A stretch of DNA of 64,000 nt from Pseudolysinimonas_A sp039912695 (GCF_039912695.1 NZ_JBDSPJ010000008.1:1-64000), one strand, 5' to 3'. Positions 9,319-18,869 are shown, numbered from the stretch's first letter. Notes: generated by a model not told the origin, from the sequence alone. Translations and numbers: made by a program.

Positions 9319-10472
9319 CCGCTGCTCGCGAGCCCGGCCCAAGCCTCGACTTGCGCCTCCGCACCGAGCTCCGACAGCACTCGCTCGATGAGACGCCGCC
9401 GACCCCATAGCTGAGTGTCAACGCTGTACTGAGCCCGCGCGACCTCGAGGCCCGCTTGCGCCAACACCCGAAGGCCTCCCGGAGCCGAGATCGTGTCACG
9501 CAGCCGCGCGGCAATCGCCCCTGGCTCGGGCGGGACGATCAGGATGTCACGGCCATCGCGAAAGGCCACGTTCTGGTCGAAAGCGTCGGTAGCAACGATC
9601 GCCGCACCGCACAACGCCGCTTCGATCGCCGAGCCCGTCGGGAATCCGTCGAACACGAACGGCCCAGTGATCCCCGGGCGACCCGGAGTGACGACGGCAT
9701 CCATCTCGAGCATCGTGCGCCGGTATTCGAGCGTCGTCAGCGAGCCGTGGAAACTCAGGATGTCGCGCAGGTCGTCGTCTGGCAGGTCGCCGGGTTCGAA
9801 CCCCCCGACCACGTGTCCACGGATCGGCAGCTCATCCCGGAGCTCCCGCAGCATATCGAGGTAGACGTCGTAGCCCTTGTCGCGTCCCGACGGGTGATAC
9901 TTGTGGGCCGTGAACACAACATCCAGCTGATCCTTGCCGAAGCCGAAATAGTTCTCACGGCGACCCGCGCCCGGGAAGTGATACAGCGGGTTGACGACCA
10001 CGCCGATGATCTCCGCAATCATCAGTTCCGGGGCGAGGGCCCGCACGTGTTCGGTCACTCGCGGCTGCGTCGTCACCACCGCGCGCAGAAGCGGCGACGC
10101 GAGCAGCCGTTGCAGCTTCTGCTCGGCCACCGCATCGCCGAGATCGAGGCCGCCGCCCGGGTAGAGAGTCACGATGAACGGGGTGCCCGAAGCCTCGAGG
10201 TCGGGGAGGAAGAGGATCGCGTTGTTGAGGAAGACGAGCACCGCCAAGTCGGCATCTTCGAGGATCGCCGGGTCGTAGGGCAGGACGCGATCGGCGACCT
10301 CAGGATGCAGTTCGGCGTAGAGGGGTAGCGGCACCTCCAGCGGCCACGTCGTCGCAACCCGGTCAACGACGGAGTGCTCGAGAAGCCAAGTGAACTCGGC
10401 GATGCGGAACCCGGTCTCGAGCCGGGGAAAGTAGTCGTCGAGGACGACGACCACCGGGGCCGTTACCGTCAA
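9315..10472 (-). CDS. Glycosyltransferase, GT-B-like (GT1/GT4 type)
   Basis: A 385-residue cytosolic or peripheral glycosyltransferase, last gene of the leftward operon. It shows a two-domain GT-B layout: an N-terminal Rossmann part (VVVVLDDYFPRLETGFRIAEF), a central GYDVYLDMLRELRDELPIRG, and a C-terminal donor region FPTGSAIEAALCGAAIVATD. The acceptor and donor sugars are unknown. The start is taken as TTG 10472, which shares a TTGA overlap with the upstream stop and follows GGGGA; the longer open frame would be antisense-like overlap with the previous gene. An internal GTG a few codons on is the alternative. Confidence 0.75.
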   Translation of the reverse strand: MTVTAPVVVVLDDYFPRLETGFRIAEFTWLLEHSVVDRVATTWPLEVPLPLYAELHPEVADRVLPYDPAILEDADLAVLVFLNNAILFLPDLEASGTPFIVTLYPGGGLDLGDAVAEQKLQRLLASPLLRAVVTTQPRVTEHVRALAPELMIAEIIGVVVNPLYHFPGAGRRENYFGFGKDQLDVVFTAHKYHPSGRDKGYDVYLDMLRELRDELPIRGHVVGGFEPGDLPDDDLRDILSFHGSLTTLEYRRTMLEMDAVVTPGRPGITGPFVFDGFPTGSAIEAALCGAAIVATDAFDQNVAFRDGRDILIVPPEPGAIAARLRDTISAPGGLRVLAQAGLEVARAQYSVDTQLWGRRRLIERVLSELGAEAQVEAWAGLASSG

Positions 10473-12508
10473 GGCCGTCCCCAGGTGCGGAGCATCCGGA
10501 CGCCCCGGCGCACGACCGTCCTGAACCGAGCTCGACGAATCCGAGACCAGACCGCCCGTACCATCTCCTCGGCGGGCGCAGCCGCGAGTGCGCCCTCCCA
10601 CCACACCGGGGCGCCGATCGCGTTCTGGCCCGCACGCAGATCGACCGTATCCTCCCCGGCCAGAGCATGGAGGTTGAGGTCGCGGAAGTCGTATCGCGTT
10701 CTCAGGATGAGTGCGGTGTCTTCACGGCCGAGAAGTTCTCGAAGTAAGCGCAGGGCGGTGATGCGGTTGATGTCGCGCATCGCGCAGTGCCGGTTCCACC
10801 AGAGCAGTGCAATCTCGACCTCGCGCTGCTCGGGCGAGCTGAACGAAGGATCGACCAGCAGCTCTCCGAAGCCGTCGAGCAGGAGTTCGTCCGTGATGCC
10901 CTCGAACATCCGCTCGTTGACTGCGAGGTGCTCGTGCATCCCCCGCACGACGTTCGCGCGACTTGTGCTGCTCAAGTTTTTCTCGCCGGAGAGTACGCGA
11001 AAGCGCACCAGATCCTCGTCGCCGATCACGCGGATCGGCCCTGCCTTCACGACTTCGATCCACATGAGCAGATCGGGGATCTGACGCAGACGGTTGTCGT
11101 ACAACTCGTGCGTGAGATAGAAATCGCGCCGGATGAGCACGCTCGGATGGCAGAGCGCGTTGCCGTTCTCGAAGAAGTAGCGCAGCCACTGACCCTGACT
11201 CCGGTTGCGCTGTCGGAAGATGTCATGCCAGGGGGGGATGCGAGCGGCGGTCAGCGGCTTGCCGTCCTCGCCCACGAAGCGTGCCCCGGTGAACACCGCA
11301 ATGGAGGCCGGATACTCCTCGAACTCGCGAAGCTGACGTTCAAGCTTCGATGGCTCCCAGGCGTCGTCGGAGCTGATGACCGCGACGAAATCTCCGCGGG
11401 CTTGCTGAATCGCGAAGTTGAGCGCTGCGGCCCCGCCCTGGTTCGTGGGCAGGCGATAGTGCCGGATGCGCGGATCAGCGAAGCGGGCGGCGATAGCCGA
11501 GGAGCGGTCCTGCGACGCGTCATCGACCACGATCACCTCGAAGTCGCCCATCGACTGCTGCAACACGCTCTGGATCGCCTCCTCGATCCATGCCTCGTGG
11601 TTGTACGTGGCCATGAGGACCGACACGCGGGCGCGCTCCCCCCCGACGCGCGGGATCGCGGTGGCGGGCGCGTCGCTCGCGGGCGGTGCAGGGCGGTCCA
11701 GACCGTTCGCCTCGGGGGACACGCGCAGCCTGCTCTCCAACATGTGGAGGGTGCGGGTGAGCTCGGGCCGGGCCTGGGGTGGGGCGAGTTCGATGTACTC
11801 GGGCAGAAGATCGCGGATGCGCACGTCGCGCTGGTATTCGGACGACCGGGACCACTCGCCGCCACCGTGCAAGCGGTAGAGCGTCATCACCTCCGGGAGG
11901 AACCCTGCGGGTCCGAATCCGAGGACCGCGAGGTTAATCATCCAATCGAAGGACGTGGTCTCGAAGACTCGTGCGCCGATCCGTTCGATGACGTCGGCGC
12001 GGTACATGCACGCGCTGAAGGTCGCGAACCAGTTCGTCTCGGCCAGACGCTGAGCGGTGACTGTCAGCGAGAAGGCTTCGAACCCGATCGCGGGAACCAC
12101 GGTCGACGAACCAGTGGAATCGTCGTAGAGAAGCACCCGGTTGGCGACCATCGTTCGATCGGGTCGCGACCGGAGGTGATCGGACTGGATCTGGAGCTTT
12201 TCCGTCCAGATCCATTCGTCGTCGCCTTCGAGGACGGCGATGAACTCTCCGCGGACGTTTGAGAAGCCGCGGGCATAGTTGAGAGTGATACCGAGGCGAG
12301 CCTCCTCGGGAAGCACGCGCACCGTGAGCGACGTCGAGTCCGCCCATTCGAGCAGGCGCTCACGCGTTCCATCGTCGGAGTTGTCGTCGGCGACGACGAC
12401 CTCCAGCTCGAAGTCGACGACCTGCGCCTCAATCGAGGCGATCGCTCGTTCGATGAATCGGATGTGGTTGTAGGTGACCAGCAAAACGCTCACCAGCGGT
12501 CGCTTCAC
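10469..12508 (-). CDS. Bifunctional family 2 glycosyltransferase (two GT-A domains)
   Basis: A 679-residue protein with two complete GT2 domains in one chain. The first begins LVSVLLVTYNHIRFIERA and has VLEGDDEWIW as acid motif. The second, from about residue 264, begins RVSVLMATYNHEAWIEEA and has VISSDDAWEP. A Pro/Ala-rich linker joins them. Such double enzymes can add alternating sugars, as polysaccharide synthases do. GTG 12508 overlaps the preceding stop as GTGA; the 916-residue frame further upstream is a shadow of the aminotransferase. The C-terminal 200 residues carry no motif I recognise. Confidence 0.85.
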   Translation of the reverse strand: MKRPLVSVLLVTYNHIRFIERAIASIEAQVVDFELEVVVADDNSDDGTRERLLEWADSTSLTVRVLPEEARLGITLNYARGFSNVRGEFIAVLEGDDEWIWTEKLQIQSDHLRSRPDRTMVANRVLLYDDSTGSSTVVPAIGFEAFSLTVTAQRLAETNWFATFSACMYRADVIERIGARVFETTSFDWMINLAVLGFGPAGFLPEVMTLYRLHGGGEWSRSSEYQRDVRIRDLLPEYIELAPPQARPELTRTLHMLESRLRVSPEANGLDRPAPPASDAPATAIPRVGGERARVSVLMATYNHEAWIEEAIQSVLQQSMGDFEVIVVDDASQDRSSAIAARFADPRIRHYRLPTNQGGAAALNFAIQQARGDFVAVISSDDAWEPSKLERQLREFEEYPASIAVFTGARFVGEDGKPLTAARIPPWHDIFRQRNRSQGQWLRYFFENGNALCHPSVLIRRDFYLTHELYDNRLRQIPDLLMWIEVVKAGPIRVIGDEDLVRFRVLSGEKNLSSTSRANVVRGMHEHLAVNERMFEGITDELLLDGFGELLVDPSFSSPEQREVEIALLWWNRHCAMRDINRITALRLLRELLGREDTALILRTRYDFRDLNLHALAGEDTVDLRAGQNAIGAPVWWEGALAAAPAEEMVRAVWSRIRRARFRTVVRRGVRMLRTWGRP

Positions 12509-13641
12509 GGGCGCCCCCCGGATCGATGCCAGCGCACGAACGACGCGACCCGCGCCGCGTCCACGGGACTCATCCCCGTGTGGAACGGCAGCGCGAGCAC
12601 CTCGTCTGCAGCGCGCCTCGCCACCGGGAGGTCGCGAGCGGAGGGGAGGTGCCGATACGGGTCGAGGTCCGCGCAGAGCGGGAAAAAGTAGCGGCGACTC
12701 ATCACGTTCATCGCGCGCAGCGTCGCGTGCAGCTCGTCGCGCGTCGAGCCGAACTCGGTCGGGTCGATTCGAACCACAAAGTAGGGGAGATTCTCGCCGG
12801 CACCCGCCACAACAGAGAGTCCGGGAAGGTCCGTCAGACCCTCGAGATACACGGCTGCCAGGACCCGCCGTTGCTCCAACTCCACGTCGAGAAGGGAGAG
12901 CACCGAGAGACCCATGGCCGCGTGCAGTTCCGACATCTTGCCGTTCAACCCCACGCCCTCGACCCGATCCTCCGCGGTGATCCCGAAGTTGCGCGCGAGC
13001 CGCAGTCGGCGATCGAGTTCCGGGTCCTCGGTCGTCGCCGCTCCGCCTTCGGCCGTGTGGAAGAGCTTCGTGGCGTGGAAGCTGAAGATCGTGATGTCGC
13101 CCAGCACGGAGTCGCGGTCGGGGAAGAGCGCGCCGGGACGGGAGAACGAGTGCGCGCCGTCGTAGAGCACGCGCAGATTCGCGTCGGACGCGATCGCCGC
13201 GAGACCGTCGGTGTCGCACAGCGCTCCATACACGTGGGTGGCTGCGACCCCGGTTGTGTCAGCGCGGATCCTGGTCGCGACACTCGCTGGGTCGAGGGTC
13301 AAGGTCTCCGGGTCAACGTCGGCGAAGACCGGCTCGATCCCCAGTGCAGCGAGCGCGTGCACCGTGGCGGGGAACGTGAACGGGGTGACGACGACGGAGC
13401 CCTGGAATCGGAGTGCCTGGATCGCTCCAACGAGCGCTGCCGTTCCGCTGCTCCAGAGGCTCGTCGCGCCTCGGCCGATCCGCTCGCCCACCGCGACCTC
13501 GAGACGCTGGTGGAGCGGTCCCAGGTTAGTGAGGGTGCTGCTCGCCCACACCTCGTCGAGCAGGGCGACGTAGTCGGCCAGTGGGGGCAGCGCAGGCTTG
13601 CTCACATAGAGGGGCTCCGCAAATCGCTCGGGGGAGTTCAC
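12505..13641 (-). CDS. DegT/DnrJ/EryC1/StrS-family sugar aminotransferase
   Basis: A 378-residue PLP enzyme that transaminates a keto nucleotide sugar, usually from glutamate. The family marks are LWSSGTAALVGAIQAL (phosphate pocket), VTPFTFPATVHALAALG, VLYDGAHSFS (cofactor Asp) and FSFHATKLFHTAEGG with the Schiff-base Lys. It starts at GTG 13641 with a GTGA overlap to the acetyltransferase stop. Acetyltransferase plus aminotransferase plus two glycosyltransferases in one operon suggests synthesis and transfer of an N-acylated amino sugar. The dehydratase or oxidase supplying the keto sugar is not in this operon. Confidence 0.88.
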   Translation of the reverse strand: MNSPERFAEPLYVSKPALPPLADYVALLDEVWASSTLTNLGPLHQRLEVAVGERIGRGATSLWSSGTAALVGAIQALRFQGSVVVTPFTFPATVHALAALGIEPVFADVDPETLTLDPASVATRIRADTTGVAATHVYGALCDTDGLAAIASDANLRVLYDGAHSFSRPGALFPDRDSVLGDITIFSFHATKLFHTAEGGAATTEDPELDRRLRLARNFGITAEDRVEGVGLNGKMSELHAAMGLSVLSLLDVELEQRRVLAAVYLEGLTDLPGLSVVAGAGENLPYFVVRIDPTEFGSTRDELHATLRAMNVMSRRYFFPLCADLDPYRHLPSARDLPVARRAADEVLALPFHTGMSPVDAARVASFVRWHRSGGRP

Positions 13642-14144
13642 GCGAGTCGATCCTCAAGGAAGCGGCGATGGTTCTGCTCGACGCCCGCCTGATCGCGCTC
13701 ACGGATCCGACGGTTACCGACGTACACCCCCCACGGCTCGAGGTCGCGCGAGACGACGCTGCCGGCCCCCACGACCGCGCCCTCGCCGATCGTCACACCA
13801 GGCAACACAACTGAGTTCGCGCCGATGATGCAGAACCTGCCCACATGCACGGGCCGCCGCGTCGTGTTGCGGTACTTCTCGTCGATCGTCGTGTTGCCGA
13901 AGCCGTGACCCGTGAAGTCGTCGGTGGCGGTGAAGATGCGGGCTCCCTGCGACAACGCCGTGAAGTCACCCATGACGACCTCCTGGCCGCCGGTGATCGA
14001 CGAGAAGCACGCGATGTGGACATAGTTGCCGATGGTGATCGTCTCGCGGGCCATGATGAGCACGAAGTCGTCGATGAGAACCGGATCCCCGAAGCGGATG
14101 TTCTCGCGTCCCACTATGCGGGCGGATTCGTAGATCGTCAGCAT
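13638..14144 (-). CDS. Left-handed beta-helix acyltransferase (hexapeptide repeat)
   Basis: A 168-residue trimeric-type acyltransferase. Hexapeptide repeats run from about residue 15 (GRENIRFGDPVLIDDFVLIM) to 150 (GVTIGEGAVVGAGSVVSRDL). The pattern VGRFCIIGANSVVLPGVTIG resembles WbbJ/maltose-acetyltransferase-like proteins that O- or N-acetylate sugars with acetyl-CoA. ATG 14144 has GGGA just upstream and is the first plausible start after an open, family-unlike extension. It is the first gene of the leftward operon. A TACGAT at 14188-14193 (minus) could be its -10, giving a leader of about 37 bases. Confidence 0.82.
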   Translation of the reverse strand: MLTIYESARIVGRENIRFGDPVLIDDFVLIMARETITIGNYVHIACFSSITGGQEVVMGDFTALSQGARIFTATDDFTGHGFGNTTIDEKYRNTTRRPVHVGRFCIIGANSVVLPGVTIGEGAVVGAGSVVSRDLEPWGVYVGNRRIRERDQAGVEQNHRRFLEDRLA

Positions 14145-14346
14145 CGTCCCAATCCGAGCAGCGGGTGTGTGTCGTCCACCTACGGAGATCGTAGTAGCCC
14201 TGGAGCGAACCTGGCAGCCCTCCTGGGTCACGCGAGACCGGTCCGCATCGCCAGATCTACCCGGGTACACGCAGAGTTCTGCGGGCACGACACTCGGCAA
14301 GATCCGGACGTTCCTCGACCTCGCGGGGGCTATTGGACGCCGCCAC

Positions 14347-14352
14347 TAGGCT
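14347..14352 (+). promoter_or_regulatory. -10 element for leaderless ATP-grasp gene
   Basis: TAGGCT lies 8 bases before the GTG at 14361, with no Shine-Dalgarno. The 216-base divergent gap to 14144 holds this and the leftward operon's promoter; I see no other structure in it. Confidence 0.5.
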
Positions 14353-14360
14353 AAGCGATC

Positions 14361-15380
14361 GTGGAGCGTACGAAGACCAGGGTCGCTGTCACAGGCGTCG
14401 GCGGCGGAGTCGGACAAAGCATCATCAAGGCGCTTCAGGGCACTGAGTACGAGGTCGTGGCACTTGACGGCGAAATCCTCGCAACCGGGTTGTACAGCGC
14501 GCAGACCGCCCGGTTGATCCCGTACGCGACCGCGCCCGACTACGTCGAGGAACTCATCCGCATCTGCCAGGACGAGGGCTGCACGGTGCTGTTCCCGGGG
14601 CTCGACGCGGAACTCGAGATCCTGAGTCGCAGCCGCGACCGCTTCGCGGCCGAGGGCATCACGGTCGTGGTCAGCAGGCCCGAGGTCGTCGCGTTGAGTA
14701 ACGACAAGCAGCTCACCTACACCGAGCTGACGGCGCTCGGTGCCCTGGTCCCCCGCACCGTCGATCTCAGCGCGACACCGTTCGACGAGGTGGACCTCGA
14801 CTACCCAATGGTGCTCAAGGAACGCGTCGGGGGATCGCGATCGCTGAACCTCTATATCGTGCGCGACCGGCACGAAGTCGACAGCCTGAGCTTCCGCGGC
14901 GTCGATCTGACCGCGTACATCGCTCAGGAGTACATCGAAGGCGACGAATACACGTGCGGCTCCGTCACCCTCGACGGCACCTGCCGTGGCGTGATCGTTA
15001 TGCGCCGAATCCTCCGGGACGGCGACACCTACAAGTGCTTCACGGTGCGTGATGTGTCGATCGAAGCCGAGGTGGGCCGGCTGGTCCAGGCGCTCGGGCC
15101 GTTCGGGGCGTGCAACGTCCAGCTCCGAGTACGCGACGGCCTCATCTACGTGTTCGAGATCAACGCCCGCTGCTCGGGGACGACGGGTGCCCGCGCCCTC
15201 TCCGGATTCAACGAGCCGAAGGCGATCCTCGATTTCCTCGTGAGCGGTGTCGACCCCGTGTTCGAGGTCACCGAGCAGACGGTGCTCCGCTACTGGAAGG
15301 AGCTGGTCGTCGAGAACACTCTCATCGAGGAGTTGCGCAGCAGCGGCCGGCTCCGCCGCCCGGCTCCGACACCCCTATGA
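14361..15380 (+). CDS. ATP-grasp domain protein (CarB-like), cassette A
   Basis: A 339-residue ATP-grasp protein. An N-terminal Rossmann-like pre-ATP-grasp domain (RVAVTGVGGGVGQSIIKALQ) is followed by the ATP-binding region (YPMVLKERVGGSRSLNLYIV, then AQEYIEGDEYTCG) and the metal-binding end YVFEINARCSGTTGARAL. ATP-grasp enzymes join a carboxylate, via acyl phosphate, to an amine or thiol, so a ligase that amidates or aminoacylates a sugar precursor is possible, but the substrate cannot be seen. It is clearly paralogous to the gene at 33319. It heads a three-gene cassette with ATGA overlaps to an SDR and a phosphoesterase. Confidence 0.85.
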   Translation: MERTKTRVAVTGVGGGVGQSIIKALQGTEYEVVALDGEILATGLYSAQTARLIPYATAPDYVEELIRICQDEGCTVLFPGLDAELEILSRSRDRFAAEGITVVVSRPEVVALSNDKQLTYTELTALGALVPRTVDLSATPFDEVDLDYPMVLKERVGGSRSLNLYIVRDRHEVDSLSFRGVDLTAYIAQEYIEGDEYTCGSVTLDGTCRGVIVMRRILRDGDTYKCFTVRDVSIEAEVGRLVQALGPFGACNVQLRVRDGLIYVFEINARCSGTTGARALSGFNEPKAILDFLVSGVDPVFEVTEQTVLRYWKELVVENTLIEELRSSGRLRRPAPTPL

Positions 15381-16171
15381 CGCTCCTCACGGGGGGTGGC
15401 GCCCTCGCGGAGGCCTACGTCGCGCAGTTCGGCGGACGGGTCGTGTCCGCGCGTTCTCTCGCGGACGACGACCTCATTCCGGCACTCGAGCAGGCTGAGG
15501 TTGTGGTGCACAACGCCGCCCTCATCCGGGCCGACTCGCAGGAGGAGCTTCTGACAGCGAATCTCGGGCTCACGGCGCGCATCGTGACACTCCTGGAGCG
15601 ATGGAACCCGGGCGCGCGACTGCTCTCGATCGGCAGCATGAGCTACCTCGACCTTGGCGATTCGCGTTCCTATGCACCGCTCGACAGCTTGGGACCGTAC
15701 GCGCGATCGAAGTACCTCGCCGAGCGCGCCGTGCTCGACTCGAGCCTCGAGACGGCCTACTCGATTCGGATGTCGACGCTCTTCTACGGCAATCCCACCC
15801 GCGATGGACTCTCGCAACTTGTGAGCGACGCGGCGACCACGGGCCGTGTGACCCTGACCGACGGCGGTGCCGCCGCACGCGATTTCCTGCCGCTGCACGC
15901 CGCCGCCGGGTACCTTCACCGCATGGCGGTGGGATCGCTTCCGGCGGGACCGACCGTGAACCTCGCGACCGGACGCCGCACCTCGTTCCTCGATGTCGCG
16001 CGGCATCTAGCCGCGCGACTCCCACAGCTCGAGATTGCCGACCGGCCCGCAACGTCCCCGGCCGCGCCCGTGCTTGCGGACTTCGATCTCCGCGACGTCA
16101 CGGCGATCGGCCTCGTCGGCCCTCGATGGGAGGACGCCGTGGCCGACTACCTGGAGCGTCTCCTCTCATGA
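15377..16171 (+). CDS. NAD(P)-dependent SDR / sugar epimerase-like protein, cassette A
   Basis: A 264-residue extended-SDR-like protein, shorter than typical sugar epimerases (about 310-340). The nucleotide-binding turn is reduced to LLTGGGALAEAYV instead of TGxxGxxG, while the catalytic YxxxK is intact (YARSK) with an upstream Ser in LLSIGSMSYL. RDFLPLHAAAGYL corresponds to the DFxHVDD region. It overlaps the ATP-grasp stop and the phosphoesterase start by ATGA. The substrate is presumably a nucleotide sugar. The weakened glycine motif leaves cofactor binding less certain than in the paralogue at 31797. Confidence 0.8.
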   Translation: MTLLTGGGALAEAYVAQFGGRVVSARSLADDDLIPALEQAEVVVHNAALIRADSQEELLTANLGLTARIVTLLERWNPGARLLSIGSMSYLDLGDSRSYAPLDSLGPYARSKYLAERAVLDSSLETAYSIRMSTLFYGNPTRDGLSQLVSDAATTGRVTLTDGGAAARDFLPLHAAAGYLHRMAVGSLPAGPTVNLATGRRTSFLDVARHLAARLPQLEIADRPATSPAAPVLADFDLRDVTAIGLVGPRWEDAVADYLERLLS

Positions 16172-16848
16172 GGATCGCGGTGTTCAGCGACGTGCATGGG
16201 AATTTGCCGGCGCTCGAGGCAGTGATCGGCGACGCGGGCGAAGTCGACGGTTACGTGTGTCTCGGCGACGTCGTCAACTACGGGCCATGGTCGGACGAGT
16301 GCGTGGACGTGGTCGCCGCGCTGAAGAACAGCGTGTACCTGGCGGGCAACCACGAGGTGGCGTTTTCGACCGGCGCGTACCCGGGCACGAACCCGATCGC
16401 CCGCGCGTTCTTCGACCACTGTTATCCGGCCTTCACTCGGCAGGACATCATCCGCGACCTCCCGACGACGGCCGAACTCTACGGCTTCGAGTTCCGCCAC
16501 ACGATCGACGATCGCTACGTCTACCCGGATTCTGTCCTTACCCTGACCGCCGACTCTGTGATCGGGCACTCTCATCACCAGTTCGTGGTCGAGGACTCGG
16601 GTTTCCGGCTGGTTAACCCGGGAAGCGTCGGGCAGAACCGCCGGTATATCAATATCGCCAACTACCTCCTGCTGGAGACCGACACGATGACGTTCGAGCC
16701 CCGCGCTCTGCGCCACGACATCGACCTCGTGATCGCGGAAATGCGACGGCGCGACTACCCGGAGGAGTGTCTCGCGTACTACGAGAGCAAGGAGCGTTGG
16801 ATCACGAGCGACCCGCTTCCCGGTTTCCGTCCGTTCTCGGCGAACTGA
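16168..16848 (+). CDS. Metallophosphoesterase (YfcE-like fold), cassette A
   Basis: A 226-residue calcineurin-like phosphoesterase. All metal ligand motifs are visible: FSDVHGN, CLGDVVNYG, AGNHE, and the C-terminal GHSHHQF with VNPGSVGQNR. Members of this subgroup hydrolyse phosphate mono- or diesters. Coupling to an ATP-grasp enzyme and an SDR suggests it removes a phosphate or opens a cyclic intermediate, but that is inference. ATG 16168 overlaps the SDR stop as ATGA. The paralogue is at 32633. Confidence 0.88.
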   Translation: MRIAVFSDVHGNLPALEAVIGDAGEVDGYVCLGDVVNYGPWSDECVDVVAALKNSVYLAGNHEVAFSTGAYPGTNPIARAFFDHCYPAFTRQDIIRDLPTTAELYGFEFRHTIDDRYVYPDSVLTLTADSVIGHSHHQFVVEDSGFRLVNPGSVGQNRRYINIANYLLLETDTMTFEPRALRHDIDLVIAEMRRRDYPEECLAYYESKERWITSDPLPGFRPFSAN

Positions 16849-16856
16849 CGAGCACC

Positions 16857-18869
16857 ATGTCCTCGGGTGGACGGCCGGCGCGCGAGATGTCGCGCCGGCG
16901 TGACGACATCCAGGGAGTCCGCGCCGTGGCTGTGCTGCTCGTGCTCGGCTACCACCTGGCTCCAGGAGCGGTTCCGGCGGGCTTCGTCGGCGTGGACGTG
17001 TTTTTCGTGCTCTCGGGGTTCCTCGTCACGAGTCTCCTGGTTGACGGCGGCGGCACCCTGCGCGGTCTGGGCCGCTTCCTGGTGCGCCGTGCTCGCCGCC
17101 TGCTGCCCGCAGCCGGGATCGCGCTCGCCGCGACGCTTCTCGCGGGCCTCATCGTCCTGCCGCGGAGCCGCTGGAACGACCTCGCGACCCAAGTGATCGC
17201 GTCGAGCCTCCAGGTCGAGAACTGGTTCCTCATCGTCACCGGGCGGGAGTATTCGGCGGATCACTCCCCGAGCGCCGTGCAGCACTTCTGGTCGCTCTCG
17301 GTCGAATGGCAGACCTACCTGCTCTGGGTCGCGCTGTTCGCACTCGTGGGTCTCACCCGGCTTGCGGGCCGGCGCAGACTGACGACTGTCATCGTGGGGG
17401 TCATCGCCATCCTGAGCCTCGCGGCGACCGTGACGGTCGGCTTCGGATGGCCGAGCGCGACCTATCTCGCAACCCCGGGGCGGATCTGGCAGTTCGGGGC
17501 CGGGGCGCTGCTGGCGCTGTTCCCGAGTCCGCCCCTGCGCAGCGCCGCCCGTGAGGTGCTCGCCGCGAGCGGTCTCGCGGCGATCGTGGCGAGCGCGTTC
17601 CTGCTCGACCCGGCCACGCATCCGGGGCTGCCAGCGCTCGCCCCGGTGCTCGGCACGTGCGCCGTCCTGGTCGCGGGCGCGGGCGACTCGGCGACGGCGA
17701 CGGGGCGCGCGCTGTCCGTGCGACCGCTCACCTGGATCGGCGATCGTTCGTACGAGATCTACCTTTGGCACTGGCCGATCCTGGTGCTGCTCGTATCGCT
17801 ATCCGGCCATCCTGCGGGACCGCTGTCGGTGATCGCGATCCTCGTCGCGACGCTCGTGATCTCGTCGGTCTCCCTGCGCTGGATCGACGACCCCCTTCGC
17901 CGTCGCCTCCCGCTCCGCCCGGCTCTGGCCCTCGTGGCGACCTGCGCGCTTCTCGGCCCCGCGATCGCGACCCCGGTCGTCGTTTCCACGGCCGTGCTAC
18001 GGAGCCAGCTCGAGACCGCGCTTGATCCCGATCACCCCGGCGCCCTCGCACTCGATCCTGGCGCGGCGGCGCTCGTGCCCGAGGCGACGATGGTCCCCGA
18101 CGTGCGCGTGGCGGTCGACGACTACGGCGACCCGGGTCCTGACTTGCGATGCCTGCGGCCCGCGGTCGACCCGGTCCCGTGCGCCTACGGAGACGTCGAC
18201 GCGGACCGGGTTCTCGTGCTTGCCGGCGACTCGCACGCCTGGCAATGGCTGCCGACCCTCGACCTGTTCGGCACCCGGCAGGGCTGGCGCATCGAGACCC
18301 TGGTCCGCCCCTCCTGCCCGCTCGCCCCGACCCAGGTCGACGTGCCAGGGATCGGCGACGACGGTCAGTGCGCCCTCTGGCGGGAGAATGCCATCAACTT
18401 GCTCGTGCGCGAGAAACCAGATGTCGTGCTGGTCGGCGGTCTCACCCCGGACGGCTACGAGACCATCGACTACCACGTGGATGATCTGGATGCCTTCGTC
18501 CACGGCTACATCGACGTCTGGGATCGACTGGCTAGCGCCGGTATTCGAGTTGGGGCGTTTCGCGACACCCCGTACTTCCCCCAGGACGTGCCCGCGTGCG
18601 TCTCAGAGTCGCCCAACGACCCCGACCGCTGTGCGGGTGTGCGCGCGGAGGTGCTCGACGTGCATCCGGACCCGATCGTGATCGCGGCACAGGAGTCTGA
18701 CACTGCGCTGATCGACCTGTCCGACGCGATCTGCCTCCCCGCGACGTGCCCAGTCGTCGTCGGCAATGTCTTGGTCTATCGCGATCGGCACCACCTCACG
18801 GCCACCTACGGCCGAACTCTCGAACCCGCGCTCGCCCGCGAGCTTGCCCGGCTCGGCCTCCTCGGCTAG
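16857..18869 (+). CDS. OafA/YrhL-type acyltransferase with C-terminal SGNH domain
   Basis: A 670-residue integral membrane acyltransferase. The N-terminal acyltransferase-3 domain has about ten transmembrane segments (IQGVRAVAVLLVLGYHLAPG, FVGVDVFFVLSGFLVTSLL, VQHFWSLSVEWQTYLLW, SYEIYLWHWPIL). The extracytoplasmic SGNH hydrolase-like domain begins near residue 455, with VLVLAGDSHAWQWLP as the nucleophile block. A C-terminal DRHHLTATYG supplies the His. Such proteins move acyl groups, often acetate, across the membrane onto surface glycans. The stop of the phosphoesterase lies 8 bases upstream. ATG 16857 is used; an in-frame ATG ten codons on is possible. Confidence 0.9.
   Translation: MSSGGRPAREMSRRRDDIQGVRAVAVLLVLGYHLAPGAVPAGFVGVDVFFVLSGFLVTSLLVDGGGTLRGLGRFLVRRARRLLPAAGIALAATLLAGLIVLPRSRWNDLATQVIASSLQVENWFLIVTGREYSADHSPSAVQHFWSLSVEWQTYLLWVALFALVGLTRLAGRRRLTTVIVGVIAILSLAATVTVGFGWPSATYLATPGRIWQFGAGALLALFPSPPLRSAAREVLAASGLAAIVASAFLLDPATHPGLPALAPVLGTCAVLVAGAGDSATATGRALSVRPLTWIGDRSYEIYLWHWPILVLLVSLSGHPAGPLSVIAILVATLVISSVSLRWIDDPLRRRLPLRPALALVATCALLGPAIATPVVVSTAVLRSQLETALDPDHPGALALDPGAAALVPEATMVPDVRVAVDDYGDPGPDLRCLRPAVDPVPCAYGDVDADRVLVLAGDSHAWQWLPTLDLFGTRQGWRIETLVRPSCPLAPTQVDVPGIGDDGQCALWRENAINLLVREKPDVVLVGGLTPDGYETIDYHVDDLDAFVHGYIDVWDRLASAGIRVGAFRDTPYFPQDVPACVSESPNDPDRCAGVRAEVLDVHPDPIVIAAQESDTALIDLSDAICLPATCPVVVGNVLVYRDRHHLTATYGRTLEPALARELARLGLLG

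Noticed and set aside
12509..13219. N-terminal extension of the double glycosyltransferase
   Set aside because: It is an out-of-frame shadow of the aminotransferase; the GT2 fold starts right after GTG 12508.
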